64,000 bases of DNA, from NCBI RefSeq assembly GCF_963259705.1, contig NC_081861.1:110576102-110640101 (forward strand). The letters are read 5' to 3'. A program made the translations under genes and the position numbers. Under the pieces are notes generated by a model. That model made no database searches. It was not told the DNA's origin and worked only from the letters and a program-made list of their open reading frames with translations. This stretch comes from Myotis daubentonii (lineage: Eukaryota > Chordata > Mammalia > Chiroptera > Vespertilionidae). This document shows, in pieces, positions 45,734 to 58,254 of this stretch; within the stretch, counting starts at the first letter, position 1, and each line of letters starts with the position of its first letter.

Positions 45734-46892
45734 GTATGAACATTTACCAGTAATATAATTATAGTTCAAACTACCGCTTGTCATTAATCCATTCCTGATT
45801 TTTCCCTTTTATTTTATTCAGAGGAATTTGGGTAATTGTAATGTACAGGATTTGTTTGGCGGAAGGACATACCCAGTCTTCAATCAGCAATATTAATGAT
45901 AAGAGAGAGGAAACAAAGATTTTTGAAAACTACAGATAATCCCCATTATCTAATGAGCATCCTCATTAGTTTTAGTTTCCTCTCACCAAACAGAACTTAT
46001 AACAAGCAGGAAAAGTGACTAGGCTAACTTTTTCTTTCCCTGCCTACCTTGTAGGCAAGGTGATAATAATCAGTACAAGAGCATACCAGAGGGGATTGTA
46101 GAAAGGAGTTAGAATCTACTAACATGGATAATTAGCTACAAGGATCGAAAGAGTACTATATAGTAGTATCAGATGCACTAAAGCAATATTATACTAATGA
46201 CATCTCCACATTCGTGCTAAAGGCTTATAGTAGAAATCATTCTAAAAATAAACACCCTTCGATAAGATTCAGGATTGACCCACCTCATACTGAATTTTAG
46301 TATGTGAAATCTAATGAGGTTAGAGTACAGTTCTCTCTACATAATTCTACCATTGGTGATAATCACAATTATTTCTGTGTAGCAAATTGACCGATAGTAT
46401 ATATCATTTACATATTATATATTCATGAATATATTACACATATACACACTTCATTTACTCTATAGGCTGTGGCTAAAGTCCTCAAATATCATCCACTTTG
46501 GAAGGAGGGACCTTATCTGTACTAAGTGAGGCAGTAGTTTCATAAACATTAAAATTAATTTATTTTCAAAAAATTACTAATTAAATGTTAATGTTGAACT
46601 TATGGTTTCTCTAGCTTGTTAACTTGTAGTTGTTAATTGAATCTCATGGAACTACATATTTATTCTTAGGAATCTGTCTGTATTTAATGAAAAAACACTG
46701 ACTACCCTCCTGGGTATAGCGACATTATCCAAAGGGCAAGACAATAATAACATCAAAAAGAGTAACATTAAAATATATATGTCATGTTAGACCCAAGGTT
46801 CAGAAACTATAAAAATTTTATGTATTCTTGTGAATGTATATATACTTGTGTGTGTGTTATTCTCATGATATGGTCTATTTGATTCTCTAAAG
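45734..46892. other. KLHL4 intron, nothing recognised
   Basis: AT-rich sequence without recognised repeats. Confidence 0.5.
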
Positions 46893-47080
46893 CAGTGCTG
46901 CTCAAAATGTCCCTGGATCAGAAACATAACCTTGCCCGGGAGCTTGTTAGAAACTCAGTCACTCACGTACCTACAGCAGACCTACCGAAATAATTTCTGG
47001 GGGGTGATGCCTAGAAATCTGTTTTAACAAGTTCTCCAGATGGTTTTAAACATGCAAAAATTTAAGATGCACTGGTATAA
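46893..47080 (+). repeat. MER5A-like hAT-Charlie remnant
   Basis: agcagtgctgctcaaaatgt, cccgggagcttgttagaaac and taacaagttctccagatggt follow a MER5-type consensus. Diverged. Confidence 0.6.
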
Positions 47081-48030
47081 AGGATCAGAACCCTCTAACT
47101 GTACAATGCTGTAAGTCTATATGATATTCTTTCAGCAAGATTCTTAGTTTGAACTTCCCTTACTTTATTGGAGTGGGGAAATTTCCAGCCCAAACACAAA
47201 ACCAGCAGTGCTTTGGCCTCCCGCCCCTGAGTAGGCCTTATGCCTAAAATGTGGTCATTGGAAACATTTCCTGATGATGGTCGTGGTGGGCAATAGCATA
47301 CAGAATATAAACTTCCAAAATAAGTTTAATAGTGTCCTTAAACAAATACCCTAGAAATTAAATATATTTTTAAATGGTCATAAATCTCTGAAGAATATTT
47401 TTTTGAAAGCAACAACTATAAAGCCCAGTTTTCAAACATATTTTCAGAAGTGTATGAATTGAGGAAATGTCTGGGGTTTCACTAGCTAAGTCAAAACAGG
47501 GATCTATCAGCGATGACAGGTGGAGCAAGAACAAAGCTAGGGTTAACCAGTACAGAACAGGAAACTTCTGTGAAGTTTTATGGAGTGAAGTTAGCACCCC
47601 CACTCCAACAATCTGCTTGTTATTCCTCCCTATGACACTGTGGACCAAAAACTCAAAGAAATTAATCTAAATAACCCTTGGCAAAATTCTGAAACAAAGC
47701 TTAACTTCTCAACTCATTTCAGGAAAATAATTTACCTAGCTCTTATCCCATTTAATAAATGTTTTATTGACTGCCAGGGAGTAATGTTTAGAAGTATTAC
47801 TTACCTAATAGTGCTAATGTATTAGCTACTACTAACACAAGTTCCTTAGTGATGTTATAAATATACACGTAAATAATTTTTTTTTAAAAGACCTACTTTC
47901 AGAATACTGTACAAAAGTGATTTAATGATAAAGATGCAACCTCCTATGGGTAATATTTTATTTTAACTGGACATGTTTGTACCACCTCCCCTAAATCCAC
48001 CCAAAACATGACTGCTTCTCTAGCTACATG
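47081..48030. other. KLHL4 intron, nothing recognised
   Basis: No recognised feature; short open frames only. Confidence 0.5.
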
Positions 48031-48038
48031 CCATAGAC

Positions 48039-48234
48039 CAGCGGTTCTCAACCTGTGGGTCGCGACCCTTTCACAGGGGTCGCCTAAGACCGTCCTGCAT
48101 ATCAGATATTTACATTACGATTCATAACAGTAGCAACATTACAGTTATGAAGTAGCAACGAAAATAATTTTATGGTTGGGTCACAACATGAGGAACTGTA
48201 TTTAAAGGGCCAGAAGGTTATGAAAGAACCACTG
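48039..48234 (+). mobile_element. SPIN/URR-like hAT element
   Basis: 196 bp starting CAGCGGTTCTCAACCTGTGG and ending aagaaccactg, with a perfect 8-bp duplication ccatagac (48031-48038 and 48235-48242). The interior (gcatatcagatatttacatt) matches the copy at 4308. A four-base insertion (gttatgaaag) disturbs the 3' inverted repeat. Confidence 0.9.
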
Positions 48235-48584
48235 CCATAGACTGAGAGATGCTTGCTTTATGCATACAAAGCCATTATCTTTGATTGCTTTTCAATAACA
48301 CATTTTATGAATGCTTTTTCACTCCTTGAGATTATATGCATATATACTTAAAAGATGAATAAGTCAAATAAATCTTCATAGATCATTAGCTAATACCATG
48401 AGGCTTTAAATCATTTTAAATAATAAATGAACATAAACTATGTTACTAAATAAGTTAAAATGTTAAATAATAACAGATCTACATTTGAATTAGCTTGAGT
48501 TTTCTCCAAAGTTATATAAACAAAAATATGCCCTTTCTAATGGGGCGCTCTTCACCTCATATACCATGTGTCATTACTTTTCAG

Positions 48585-48771
48585 TTACTGGCAGATCTTG
48601 AAAATAGTTCCATACTTACTGGTGATCTTGAATGTCAGAAACTTCTGATAGAAGCTATGAAGTATCATCTCTTACCTGAAAGAAGACCTATGATGCAAAG
48701 CCCTCGGACAAAGCCTAGAAAATCAACTGTGGGGGCACTTTATGCTGTGGGAGGCATGGATGCTATGAAAG
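48585..48771 (+). CDS. KLHL4: KLHL4 exon: BACK-Kelch linker and start of first Kelch repeat
   Basis: 187 bp, acceptor ttacttttcag, donor g|gtaaca, phase 0 start, ends with one base of Gly. It encodes [20 protein letters not shown] and [20 protein letters not shown], then [20 protein letters not shown]. The YHLLPERR motif closes the BACK domain and TKPRKS is a basic linker. [13 protein letters not shown] opens Kelch blade 1 with the diagnostic double glycine. The open frame extends on both sides of the splice sites, but homology stops at these borders. KLHL1 and KLHL5 have GGMDNNKG and GGMDSTKG at the end, from memory. Confidence 0.95.
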
Positions 48772-49413
48772 GTAACAGAAGTAAATTAATTAATTCAGAA
48801 AGTATCATTCAAAAAAGCAGATATATCTGCAAAACCCTCCAAATTATGAGGGTAACATTAAAGTCACATTTAAATGTATGCATCTAAAACTAATTTTCAT
48901 AAATAGGGTACTTTATGTAATTCTGTAACTTTTTTTTTCTTATCTTATGGGATAAAACCCTTTAATTAGTGTTGGCTAAATTCTTAATAGAAACTTTGAT
49001 GGTAGAAAATTTTTTAATTTAAGTACTCACTTTGCAGTATAAGACATTGTCAGGGAAAACTTGTTTACAGTGTACTATAAAAGGGTCGAGTTACTCCAAA
49101 TTTTTTTTCTGAAAGAAATAGAAGATTGGTCCCTAACTCCTTGCTGTCAATTTCTTGTTATATGCTCAAAGATAAGTTAAAAAGAACCTTGATGCAATGA
49201 AAGCAAGCTCAAAAATTCAAACCTGGAATAAAGGAATGGTTTTACATAAGAATTTTATCAAACAGAATAGGGAACAGTTTCTGAAGCCAACATATCTACC
49301 ATAAACCCTTCTTAGAACCAATTTTTCTATACTCCTACCTTTTTACACTTTATTTTTCAGTCTGTAGTAGCCCCATGTTGCCAAAACAATGAGGCAAGGG
49401 TTTTGTAATTAAG
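48772..49413. other. KLHL4 intron, nothing recognised
   Basis: AT-rich sequence; the open frame running out of the exon is non-coding beyond the donor. Confidence 0.5.
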
Positions 49414-49631
49414 AGTTGACTATAGGGTTTGGCTCAGTGGATAGAGGGTTGGCCTGCAGACTGAAGGGTCCCAGGTTCGATTCTGGTCAAGGGCATGTAC
49501 CGTGGTTGCGGGCACATCCTCAGTGCGGAGTGTACAGGAGGCAGCTGATCGATGTTTCTCTCTCATTGATGTTTCCAACTCTCTATCCCTCTCCCTTTCT
49601 CTCTGTAAAAAAATCAATAAAATAAAAAAAG
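49414..49631 (+). repeat. Ves SINE
   Basis: gggtttggctcagtggatag, box-B-like ggttcgattctggtcaaggg, then a tail aatcaataaaataaaaaaa. Flanked by aagagttgact and aagagttgatt. The first few bases of the usual head are missing. Confidence 0.88.
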
Positions 49632-50189
49632 AGTTGATTGTGTAGGAAATAAAACCAATCCACCTAAAATTTGTCAAATCACACATATAAATGTTTTGAT
49701 GCCTGTAGGAAATAATGCAAGAGTCAAAATTCTGTGTTATATATTCACACACACAACTGGAAATTGGAAGACTCGATAGGAAATACAACAGTTAATCATA
49801 AAACTATAAAACAAGAGTTTTCAATTATTTCCAAAGTAGTACAATATCTTCACAGAACTAATGTTCTTCAGAAAATAACAAATACAATGAGATCCTATAT
49901 TTAATTTCAAGTCTGACAACTTGACATTTTATTGCATTTTGTTGAATATAATGAATAATAGTCACCTTTTAAAATGTGTCTTGTTTCATGTTTAAATTAA
50001 AAGGGTACTAAATATAAAATGCAAGCATAATTATCCTTAGTTTCTGATTTAAAAAAAAATAACCTGCAAAGTGAGAAATGGAAAATTTGGGGTTTATTTG
50101 TATGTTTGTTTTTTGTTTATTTTTTATTTTTGTTACTTTTTCAGGCTCCTGTTTCAGTTAACATTGCATAAGTGAATGTGTTATAAAAA
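49632..50189. other. KLHL4 intron, nothing recognised
   Basis: AT-rich sequence; nothing recognised. Confidence 0.5.
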
Positions 50190-50530
50190 TGGTAATAAAT
50201 CAGACAGAGAATGAAAAATACTATATGGTTTCACTTACATGTGGAATCTAAAACAAATCAACAAACAAAGCAAAACAAAAACAGACTCATAGAAACAGAG
50301 ACCAAAAGGATTCTTACCAGAAAGGAGGGAGTGGGGTGATAAGTAAAGAAGGTGAAGGGAAAAATAGTCAATAATATTGTGATAAGTTTACAGGGTGACA
50401 GATGGTAACTAGAATTAGTGAATGTTCACACTTTAAGGTATAAAAATGTCAAATCGCTATATTGTGCACCTGAAACTAACATAACAAATATAATATTGTA
50501 TACAAACTATACTGAAATTTAAAAAATAAA
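50190..50530 (+). repeat. Old L1 3' end, sense
   Basis: tcagacagagaatgaaaaat, tatatggtttcacttacatg, aacagactcatagaaacaga and tattgtgcacctgaaactaa are typical of older L1 3' ends. Confidence 0.8.
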
Positions 50531-50577
50531 TAGTAGTATCTATAATTCCTTCTTAGTTTCTAAAAATGAGTGAAATT

Positions 50578-50750
50578 GGCCCTGAACAGGTAGCTCAGTT
50601 GTTTAGAGCATCCTTCCAATACACCAAGCTTTCAGGTTCCATTCTAGTCAGGGCACATAATAGAATCAATCAATAAGTGCATAAATAAGTGGAACAGCAA
50701 ATAAATGTTTCTCTCCCTTCCTCTTTCCCTCTAAAATAAATTTTTAAAAG
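50578..50750 (+). repeat. Older Ves-type SINE
   Basis: ggccctgaacaggtagctca, a diverged box B (ggttccattctagtcaggg) and atgcataaataagtgg-like 3' sequence shared with 51057-51222. Likely a separate, older Ves lineage. Confidence 0.7.
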
Positions 50751-50754
50751 GCCA

Positions 50755-51050
50755 GTCCAAAAAGCCACATATTATGTTACTTTTCATATTGAATGTCCAA
50801 AATAAGGAAATACATTGAGACAGAAAATATATTAGTGGTTTCTTAGCTCTAATGGGCTGGGAGTTCATGGGGAAGTGATAGCTAAAAGATACAGGGTTTC
50901 TTTTCAAAGTGATGAAGTGTTCTAAATTGACTGTTGTAATTGTTGCACTTGTCTGTAAATATATTAAACACCATTTACTTGCATGTTTTAAATAGGTGAA
51001 TTGTATGGTGTATGAATTCTATCTCACTAAAACTGTTTTTATAAGAATTA
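50755..51050 (+). repeat. Old L1 3' UTR, sense
   Basis: attgaatgtccaaaataagg, aaaagatacagggtttcttt, gatgaagtgttctaaattga and tgtatggtgtatgaattcta match an old L1MB/MC-type 3' UTR. Confidence 0.7.
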
Positions 51051-51056
51051 TGGAGA

Positions 51057-51222
51057 GGCCCTGGCTGGGCAATTCAGTTGGTTAAGAGTCCCATCCCATT
51101 ATGCCAAGGTTGTTAGTTCAATGAGGGCACATACAAGAATCAACCAATGAATGCATAAATAAGTGGAACAAAAAATACATCTCTCTCTCTCTCTCTCTCT
51201 CTCAACTCAATAAACTAAAAAA
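51057..51222 (+). repeat. Older Ves-type SINE
   Basis: ggccctggctgggcaattca, caaccaatgaatgcataaat, aagtggaacaaaaaatacat and a (ct)n run. Sister of 50578. Confidence 0.75.
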
Positions 51223-51424
51223 AAAATTAAAAATGACTGAAATGTATGCCTATAATCCCATGACTCCATTAACATGTTTTGATATGGAAGAAAGTAAGGC
51301 CATCGTTTTGAGATTCTCTGAGTACCTAGTGTATGGAGATATAACAGGCTTTATGTATGGGAAGTTGCAGACAACTATAACTATAGTAAAAACTACTATT
51401 TTTGAGTACATGATCCTTGATTAG

Positions 51425-51540
51425 GATTTTGTAAACATCATTTCTAATCCTCACAACAATGCTACAACATAGATTATTACCCAAATTTTGCAGATGATGA
51501 AACTAAGGCTCTTTAAGGTTAGACAGCCAACTCAAGGACA
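51425..51540 (-). repeat. MIR SINE remnant
   Basis: tctaatcctcacaacaatgc, ttgcagatgatgaaactaag and gttagacagccaactcaagg follow the reverse MIR 3' half. Confidence 0.75.
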
Positions 51541-53227
51541 AATATTTAGGAATATTGGAAATGAAATTCTTACTCAAATTCTATGTCCCTATTTGCCATA
51601 CTGCCACTATTTTAGAAGAAAGAAGAATGACAACAACGAAATTGACCCCTCTCTTTGCAGGTCTTAGAATCTATTGGAAAACCAGGGTGAGCATTTAAGG
51701 GGAAAAATTAAAGAAAGAAAAGGAAAAAAATGAAAAAAAATTAAGTATAGCAAAAACATTAAGGGGTAGCATTTATCTATGTAAATCAGCATTACATCTA
51801 GAAAATGTATCTGTTCACATTATTTCATATAACTATAAAATAATTTTATATTATTTTTTTTATCTTACAATGTCGTGTTTCATTTATCTTTGTTTGAAGA
51901 TACTTTTTGAACTTTCACCTTTTGATGTTTAGGAAATACAGTACTTCCTCAGTCTTTAATTTCCTCTCTGACTCCTACAATTGACTTAGAGTTAGTTGTT
52001 AAAAATAGATATCACACAAGTGGCTCAGGTTAACTATAACTCCTACCATGTATATCAAAAGAATCATCAGAAAGTTGTATGAGCAGAGAATAAATATTTA
52101 AAAATTGTCAAATGGTAAACCTTGGGCTTTTGTACATACAAGGTATTCAGTAATATTTTGTTTATTAAAACAATGAATTCTGAGTGTATAACAGGGAACA
52201 CATTAAAGTCTACCACAGTCATTTTTAGATTATTTTAAAAATAGATGGAGGAAATTACTACATGGGATATATTCACAACTACAGGAACCATCCTGTTCCC
52301 AAGAATACTACAAAGTTTGATTGGTTTGTTCCCTCTTGAATGAATCACAATGAGGGTTGACTAGGAGCTTAGAATGAAATGAGAAACAATACTTGTAATA
52401 TTTTAGGGTAGAAGCTTAATTTACACAGAAAAATTATAAAGTGCTTCCTTAAGAGAGAAATCAATAAAAAATCTTAGTGCTCGCATTAGATATAGACCTG
52501 CCATACTAAGCTAGCTAGAGGACTTACATTTTGATTAGTTGGAGCAATAGTGGAGGTGGGGAAATGGGCTGAAGAAATCTTCAGAATTCAAAATACAGAA
52601 TTAGCAGTCACATGTGTTTTCAAATGCAAATAAGAGATGTGGGATAAATATATCTGCTATATTTAAACTAATGCTGAAAAGATTACCCTGGCATATAGCA
52701 GATTTTTCTATACCATTCAATTTAAATATTCTATGTACAGCTGATTAATGTAGCTTGTACAATGTTCTGACTAATTACTTCACTATTATAATCATATATA
52801 TAATATTAACAATTAGTGTAGCCTAGCCTTCATTTTATAATTTAAATTGGCTCTTTAGTAAATGCCAGTGATAAAGTTTGAAATAAAAAGCTAAAATAGG
52901 AGGAAGAAGATTGGAAGACAGATTTAGGAAAATTAGAATGAGGAAGTGGAAAGATAAAAATATTCAGAGAAAATTGGTTGACAGAGTGAAAGTAGTTGTG
53001 AGTTTGTAGATATTCCCATGTTTACAGTATAATCCAGGGACATTTAGTGTAAAATGATAGTCTGTTAGGTGGTGTTGAGTTCTCAGCATTCTGTGTAGTC
53101 AATAGAGCAATTGCTGATCTGTAAATCAGCATTTAGCCAAATAATCTGTTTTCAGTAAAAGATGCAGGGATTAAAGTGAAAGAGTAAATCAGTACCTGTA
53201 TATTCATAAGCTTTTATTATAAAAATT
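51541..53227. other. KLHL4 intron, nothing recognised
   Basis: A long AT-rich stretch without a recognised gene or repeat. Confidence 0.5.
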
Positions 53228-53240
53228 AAAACTCTTGAGG

Positions 53241-53444
53241 TAGCCCAAGCTGGTTTTGCTCAGTGGATAGAGCAGTGGCCTACAGGTTCGATTCCAGTCA
53301 GAGGCACATGCCCAGGTTATGGGCTCGATCCCCAGTAAGGAGCATGCAGGAGGCAGCTGATCAATTATCCTCTCATTGTTGATGTTTCTGTCTCTCTCTC
53401 TCTTTCTTCCTTCCTCTCTGAAATCAATAAAAATATACTTTAAA
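53241..53444 (+). repeat. Ves SINE with shortened head
   Basis: agcccaagctggttttgctc with about 15 bases of the usual head missing before acaggttcgattccagtcag. Flanked by aaaactcttgagg and aaaactcttcagg. Confidence 0.87.
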
Positions 53445-53589
53445 AAAACTCTTCAGGCAGAAATATTTACCATGTACTATTCACTAGAAAATATTTAGAA
53501 TTAGAGAAAAGAAACAAATACTGTTTCCACGAATGCAATATACACAGAAAAACTCTGCTTACATTTTGACATGATATCACCTCATGCCA

Positions 53590-53684
53590 TCTATATTATA
53601 AAAGTCCTGTGGCCCTAATGCCGTAATGACCAAAGACTGGCGTGGATGGGCGTGGCCTCGCGATTTCACATGTTGGGCTTCTAG
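53590..53684 (+). mobile_element. Very short HeliBat-type Helitron
   Basis: 95 bp, A|TCTATATTATAAAAGTCCTG...ttgggcttctag. It has a degraded hairpin (cacatg). It directly abuts the next Helitron. Confidence 0.7.
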
Positions 53685-53997
53685 CTTATATATATAAAAG
53701 CCTAAGTGATTGAATGACTGAATGACTGGTCGACCGTTTGCTATGATGTGCACTGACCACCAGGGGCCAGATGCTCAATGTGGGAACTGTCCCCTGGTGG
53801 TCAGTGTGCTCCCACAGCCAACCTCCCGTGGCCGGCCAACCTCTTGTGGTCCCTACCTCCGGCCATCCAGCCCTGATTGGGGCCAACCGGCCAATCTCCC
53901 ACTATCCCTCCCCCAGCTAGCCAGCCATGATCAGCCCAGATTGCCGGCCAGGCCAAGGGACCCCACCCGTGCATGAATTCATGCACCGGGCCTCTAG
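53685..53997 (+). mobile_element. HeliBat-type Helitron
   Basis: Starts cttatatatataaaagccta (TC start degraded) and ends gcatgaattcatgcaccggg, cctctag, then T. Shares gctatgatgtgcactgacca with the Helitron at 11277. Confidence 0.8.
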
Positions 53998-54497
53998 TAG
54001 ACTCATAATAGGCCACTGAATGCTTCATGTGCTAACTATATTTTCAGTGTACCTAATTTATTTTATTTTCTCCACAAATCTCTCATTAGAAGACCAAAAC
54101 TGAAAAGTGTTTGTTTTTATATTTATTCTTATGGCTGACTTTGTAAAATTGGGATGAAATCTCCTAAGCCTGTTATAAGCTGTTTTATAACAGGTACACC
54201 ACATATGTAAATAATAATTATTTTATTTAGCATCTTCGTTTTTAGTCAAAAACTTCCCTGTTGTACAACATCAACTTTTACTAAAAAAATAGCAGCAGCT
54301 ATTGTGAATGACTGGTAAAACACATTGCTCACAAAAATGACACTTTATTATGAAATAGTGACAATTTATTATGGTAGTAGTGACAGTATACTATGGTAGT
54401 AATTTTGATATTCCAGTAATTGAGTAGAAAATGAACATATATTAATGCATTAAGGAGATAGTGCATCAGAATTATATTTAATTATAATAAATAATAA
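53998..54497. other. KLHL4 intron, nothing recognised
   Basis: AT-rich; includes atggtagtagtgaca-like short repeats around 54360-54400. Confidence 0.5.
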
Positions 54498-55867
54498 TCC
54501 TATCTAATAATAGACAAACATGGTAATTAACTGTACATCCGACATGCTTCCCATTGGCTAATCAGGGCGATATGCAAATTAACTGCCGACCAAGATGGCG
54601 GCCGGCAGCCAGGCAGCTGAAGCAAACAGGAGGCTTGCTTGCTCCAGTGAAGGAGGAAGCCAAGGTTCCCCGCCTGCCGCTGCCGGCCTCTGAGCTGCAC
54701 TCTAAGAAACAATGGTGCAATTATAGAAGTTAAACAACCCCCATGCTTTCAGCCAGCCAGCAGAGCTGGAGTTGCAACAGTCTTTCAATTATAGAGCCCA
54801 AACAAACCAGATACCTGTTTTCAGCAGCAGAGGTCTCAGAGCTGGAGCTGAGGCTCAGAGCTAAAGCTAACTCTCAGTTCCAGTGAGAGCCATAGAAGGT
54901 AAATAAATCCCAGAATAAAAAAAAAAGAAAAAAAAGAAAGAAAGAAAGAAAGAAAGGAGAGGTTGGGAGCTTCAGTCACCGGCCAGCCTGAAAACGGCCC
55001 TCAGCCCCTCACCCAGACTGGCCAGGCACCCCAGTGGGGACCCCCACCCTGAAGGGGGTGTGACCAGCTGCAAACAGCCATCATCACCTCATCCAGGCTG
55101 GCCAGGCACCGAAGCGGGACCCCCACCCTGATCCGGGACACCCTTCAGGGCAAACCAGCCAGTCCCCACCCGTGCACCAGGCCTCTATCCTATATAGTAA
55201 AAGGGTAATATGCCTTCCAGCACCGGGATCAGTGGAGCCACGAGGCCTCCCAGCCCCAGGATCAGTGGAGCAGCGAGGCCTCCCAGCACCAGGATCAGCA
55301 GAGCAGTGAGGCCTCACTGCCCTGGTGTCAAGCGGAGCCGCAAGGTCTCCTGGCCTCTGGAGCAGTGTGACAGGGGGCAGTGCCCAAACCCCCTGATCGC
55401 CCTGCAGCTCTGTGTGTGACAGGGGGTGGGGGCACAACCTCCCTATCCACCCTGCTCTGTTCCTGAAAAGGGAAGGCACCCCAACCCCCTGATCGGCCCT
55501 GCTCTGTGGGTGACAAGAGGCGGTGCCCCAACTCCCCTAATGGCCCTACTCTGTGTGTGACAGGGTACGGAGCCCCAACCCCCCTGATGGGCCCTGCTCT
55601 ATGCATGAGAGGGGGCAGCGCCCCAACTCCCTGATTGGCCCTGCTCTGTGCGTGACAGGGGGAAGCGCCCCAACTCCCCAATCGGCCCTGCTCTGAGCCC
55701 GACCAGGGGCTGCACCTAGGGATTGGGCCTGCCCTCTGCCACCAGGGAGCGGGCCTAAGCCAGCAGGTCGTTATCTCCCGAGGGGTCCCAGACTGCGAGA
55801 GGGCACAAGTGGGGCTGAGGGACACCACCCCGCCAGTGCACAAATTTTTTGTGTACCGGGCCTCTAG
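54498..55867 (+). mobile_element. Composite HeliBat-type Helitron, copy 5
   Basis: 1370 bp, A|TCCTATCTAATAATAG...CTAG. The base after the 3' end is A, not T. The internal junction is gcaccaggcctcta|tcctatatagtaaaagg at 55187/55188. YY1-like ccaagatggcggccgg near 54591 and CCAAT-like cccattggctaatcag at 54550. It holds about four 34-bp units, about seven ~48-bp units and a 3' hairpin gtgcacaaattttttgtgta. Confidence 0.87.
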
Positions 55868-56100
55868 AATTCTTATAATCCTTTTTGTTAATACCATGAA
55901 AATTGTGTGAATGAACAACAAAGACCCATTTAAAAGAATTTTTTATTCCTGTTTCTTTAGTCATTTCTACTTTAAATCAGCATACAGAAACACACACACC
56001 AACCTGAATAAAGGACGTAAATTAATATACTGAATGGTCATAGGTAGTTAAAATTATAATGTATGTGTAGACCATCAATAATAGACTCTAAATTAATTTT

Positions 56101-56315
56101 TTTAATATATTTTATTGATTTTTCACAGAGAGGAAGGGAGAGAGATAGAAAGTTAGAAACATCGATGAGAGAGAAACATCGATCAGCTGCCTCCTGCACA
56201 TCTCCCACTGGGGATGTGCCTGCAACCCAAGTACATGCCCTTGACCGGAATCGACCCTGGGACCTTTCAGTCCACAGGCCGACGCTCTATCCACTGAGCC
56301 AAACTGGTTTCGGCC
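56101..56315 (-). repeat. Ves SINE
   Basis: Reverse Ves, young-looking (ccaaactggtttcggcc head on the plus strand). Flanked by taaattaatttt (56089-56100 and 56316-56327). Confidence 0.92.
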
Positions 56316-56417
56316 TAAATTAATTTTTTAACATAAAACTTTATTCTGAAATATCATGTACCAGGAAATAAGAGAAAAATAAAATTTATATTTAATTTGG
56401 CAAGTATGCCATGTTTC

Positions 56418-56484
56418 ATACACACACCCACACATACACACACACACACACATACATACACATATGTATGTGTGTGTGTGTGTA
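56418..56484 (+). repeat. (CA)n/(TG)n self-complementary microsatellite
   Basis: acacacacacatacatacac, then atatgtatgtgtgtgtgtgt: the two halves are near-perfect inverted copies around acatatgt. Confidence 0.95.
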
Positions 56485-56625
56485 TGAATAAGTTAAATGT
56501 TAATTACCATAACTTCATTGATATGGAAGCACAATTACTAATTACCATGCCTGCCACTTTCTCCTACTGTAACGTCCTCACTCTAAATCTCCCACTAGTC
56601 ATTTTTTTAAGTCTAAAGTATTCTT

Positions 56626-56838
56626 TTTTAAAATATATTTTTATTGATTTCAGGGAGGAAAGGAAAGGGAAAGAGAGATAGAAATATCAATGATGAGAGA
56701 GAATCATTGATCGGCTGCCTCCTGCAAACCCCACACCAGGTATCAAGCCCTTAACCTGGGCATGTGCCCTGACTGGGAATTGAACCGTGACCTTCTGGTT
56801 CATAGGCTGAAGCTCAACCACTGAGCCACTAAGACTGG
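56626..56838 (-). repeat. Ves SINE
   Basis: Reverse Ves (gggaattgaaccgtgacctt; ccactaagactgggc). Flanked by taaagtattctt on both sides. Confidence 0.88.
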
Positions 56839-58254
56839 GCTAAAGTATTCTTCAAAGCATTGTTTAAAATGCAACTTCCCTGAAGTCCTTGGATTTCTCC
56901 ACCTATATGTAAAACTTCCCTTCTCTTAATTCTCTCAGTAGATGACAGGCATTCTACTGTGTATTAACTGATATAAGCAGGTCTCCTTTCCTGCAAGGCT
57001 GCAAGCACCTCCAGAAGATGCCTGCATCTTGTTCATTTTTTTTTAATTTACCTTTTTTGTTGAAAGAATTACAGATGCCCCCTTTGATTTTTTTTTTCCA
57101 ATTGAACCCTTCCACCCAGCAACCATCCCTTCCAGGCCTTCACCACACTATTGTCTGTATCCATGGGCTATGCTATATGCATATAAGTTCCCTGGTTAAT
57201 CTGACTTCACCCACCCACCCTCACCTTCCCTCTGGAATTCTTCAGTGTATTCCATGCTTCAATGTCTATGGATCTAGTTTGTTCATCAGTTTATTTTGTT
57301 CATTAAATTCCACATATGAGTGAGATCATGTGATACTTGTCTTTCTCTGACTGGCTTATTTCACTTAGAATAATACTTTCCAGGTCCATCCATGCTGTTG
57401 CCAATGGTAAGAGTTTCTTCTTTTTTACAGCTGTGTAATATTCCATTGTGTGGATGTACCACAGATTTGTATCCACTCATCTGCTGATGGGCACTTGCAC
57501 TGTTTCTAAATCTTAGCTATTGTAAATTATGTTGCTATGAACTAGGGCTGCATTTGTACTTTTTAATTGGAGTTTCTGGTTTCTTTGGATATATTATTAG
57601 AAGTGGGATCACTCGGTCAAATGGAAGTTCTGTTTTTAACTTTTTGAGGAAACTCAATACTGCATTCCACAGTGACTGTACTAGCCTGCATTCCCACCAG
57701 CAGTGCAAGAGAATTCCTATTTCTCCACATCTTTGCCAGCACTTGTCATTTGTTGATTTGTTGATGACAGCCATTCTGACAAGTGTGAGGTGATACATCA
57801 TTGTCCTTTTAATTATTTGCATCTCTCTGATGATTAGTGACCTTGATAATTTTTTCATATGTCTATTGTGTATCTGTATGTCCTCTTTGGAGAAGTGTCT
57901 ATTTAGGTCCTTCACTGATTTTTAAATTGGATTGTCTTCCTGGTGTTGAGTTGTGTAAGTTCTTTATATATTTTGGAAATTAACCTCTTATCAGATATAT
58001 CATTGGTGAATATGTTCTTCCATATAGTGCGTTCTCTTTTCATTTTGTTGATGGTCTCTTTGCTGGTCAGAAGCTTTTTAGCTGTATGTACTCCCAATTG
58101 TTTTTATCTTTTCCTGAGTTTTCCTTGCCTTCTGAGATATTTCAGCAAATATATTGCTGCCAGAGATGTCTAAGATTTTGCTGTCATGTTTTCTTCTAGA
58201 ATTTTTGTGGCTTCACAACTTACATTTAAATCTTTTGTCCATTTTCATTTTATT

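Noticed and set aside
48495..48887. Extending the KLHL4 exon to the full 130-codon open frame
   Set aside because: A strong acceptor at 48584 and a donor at 48772 bound the conserved part; the flanks have no family similarity.
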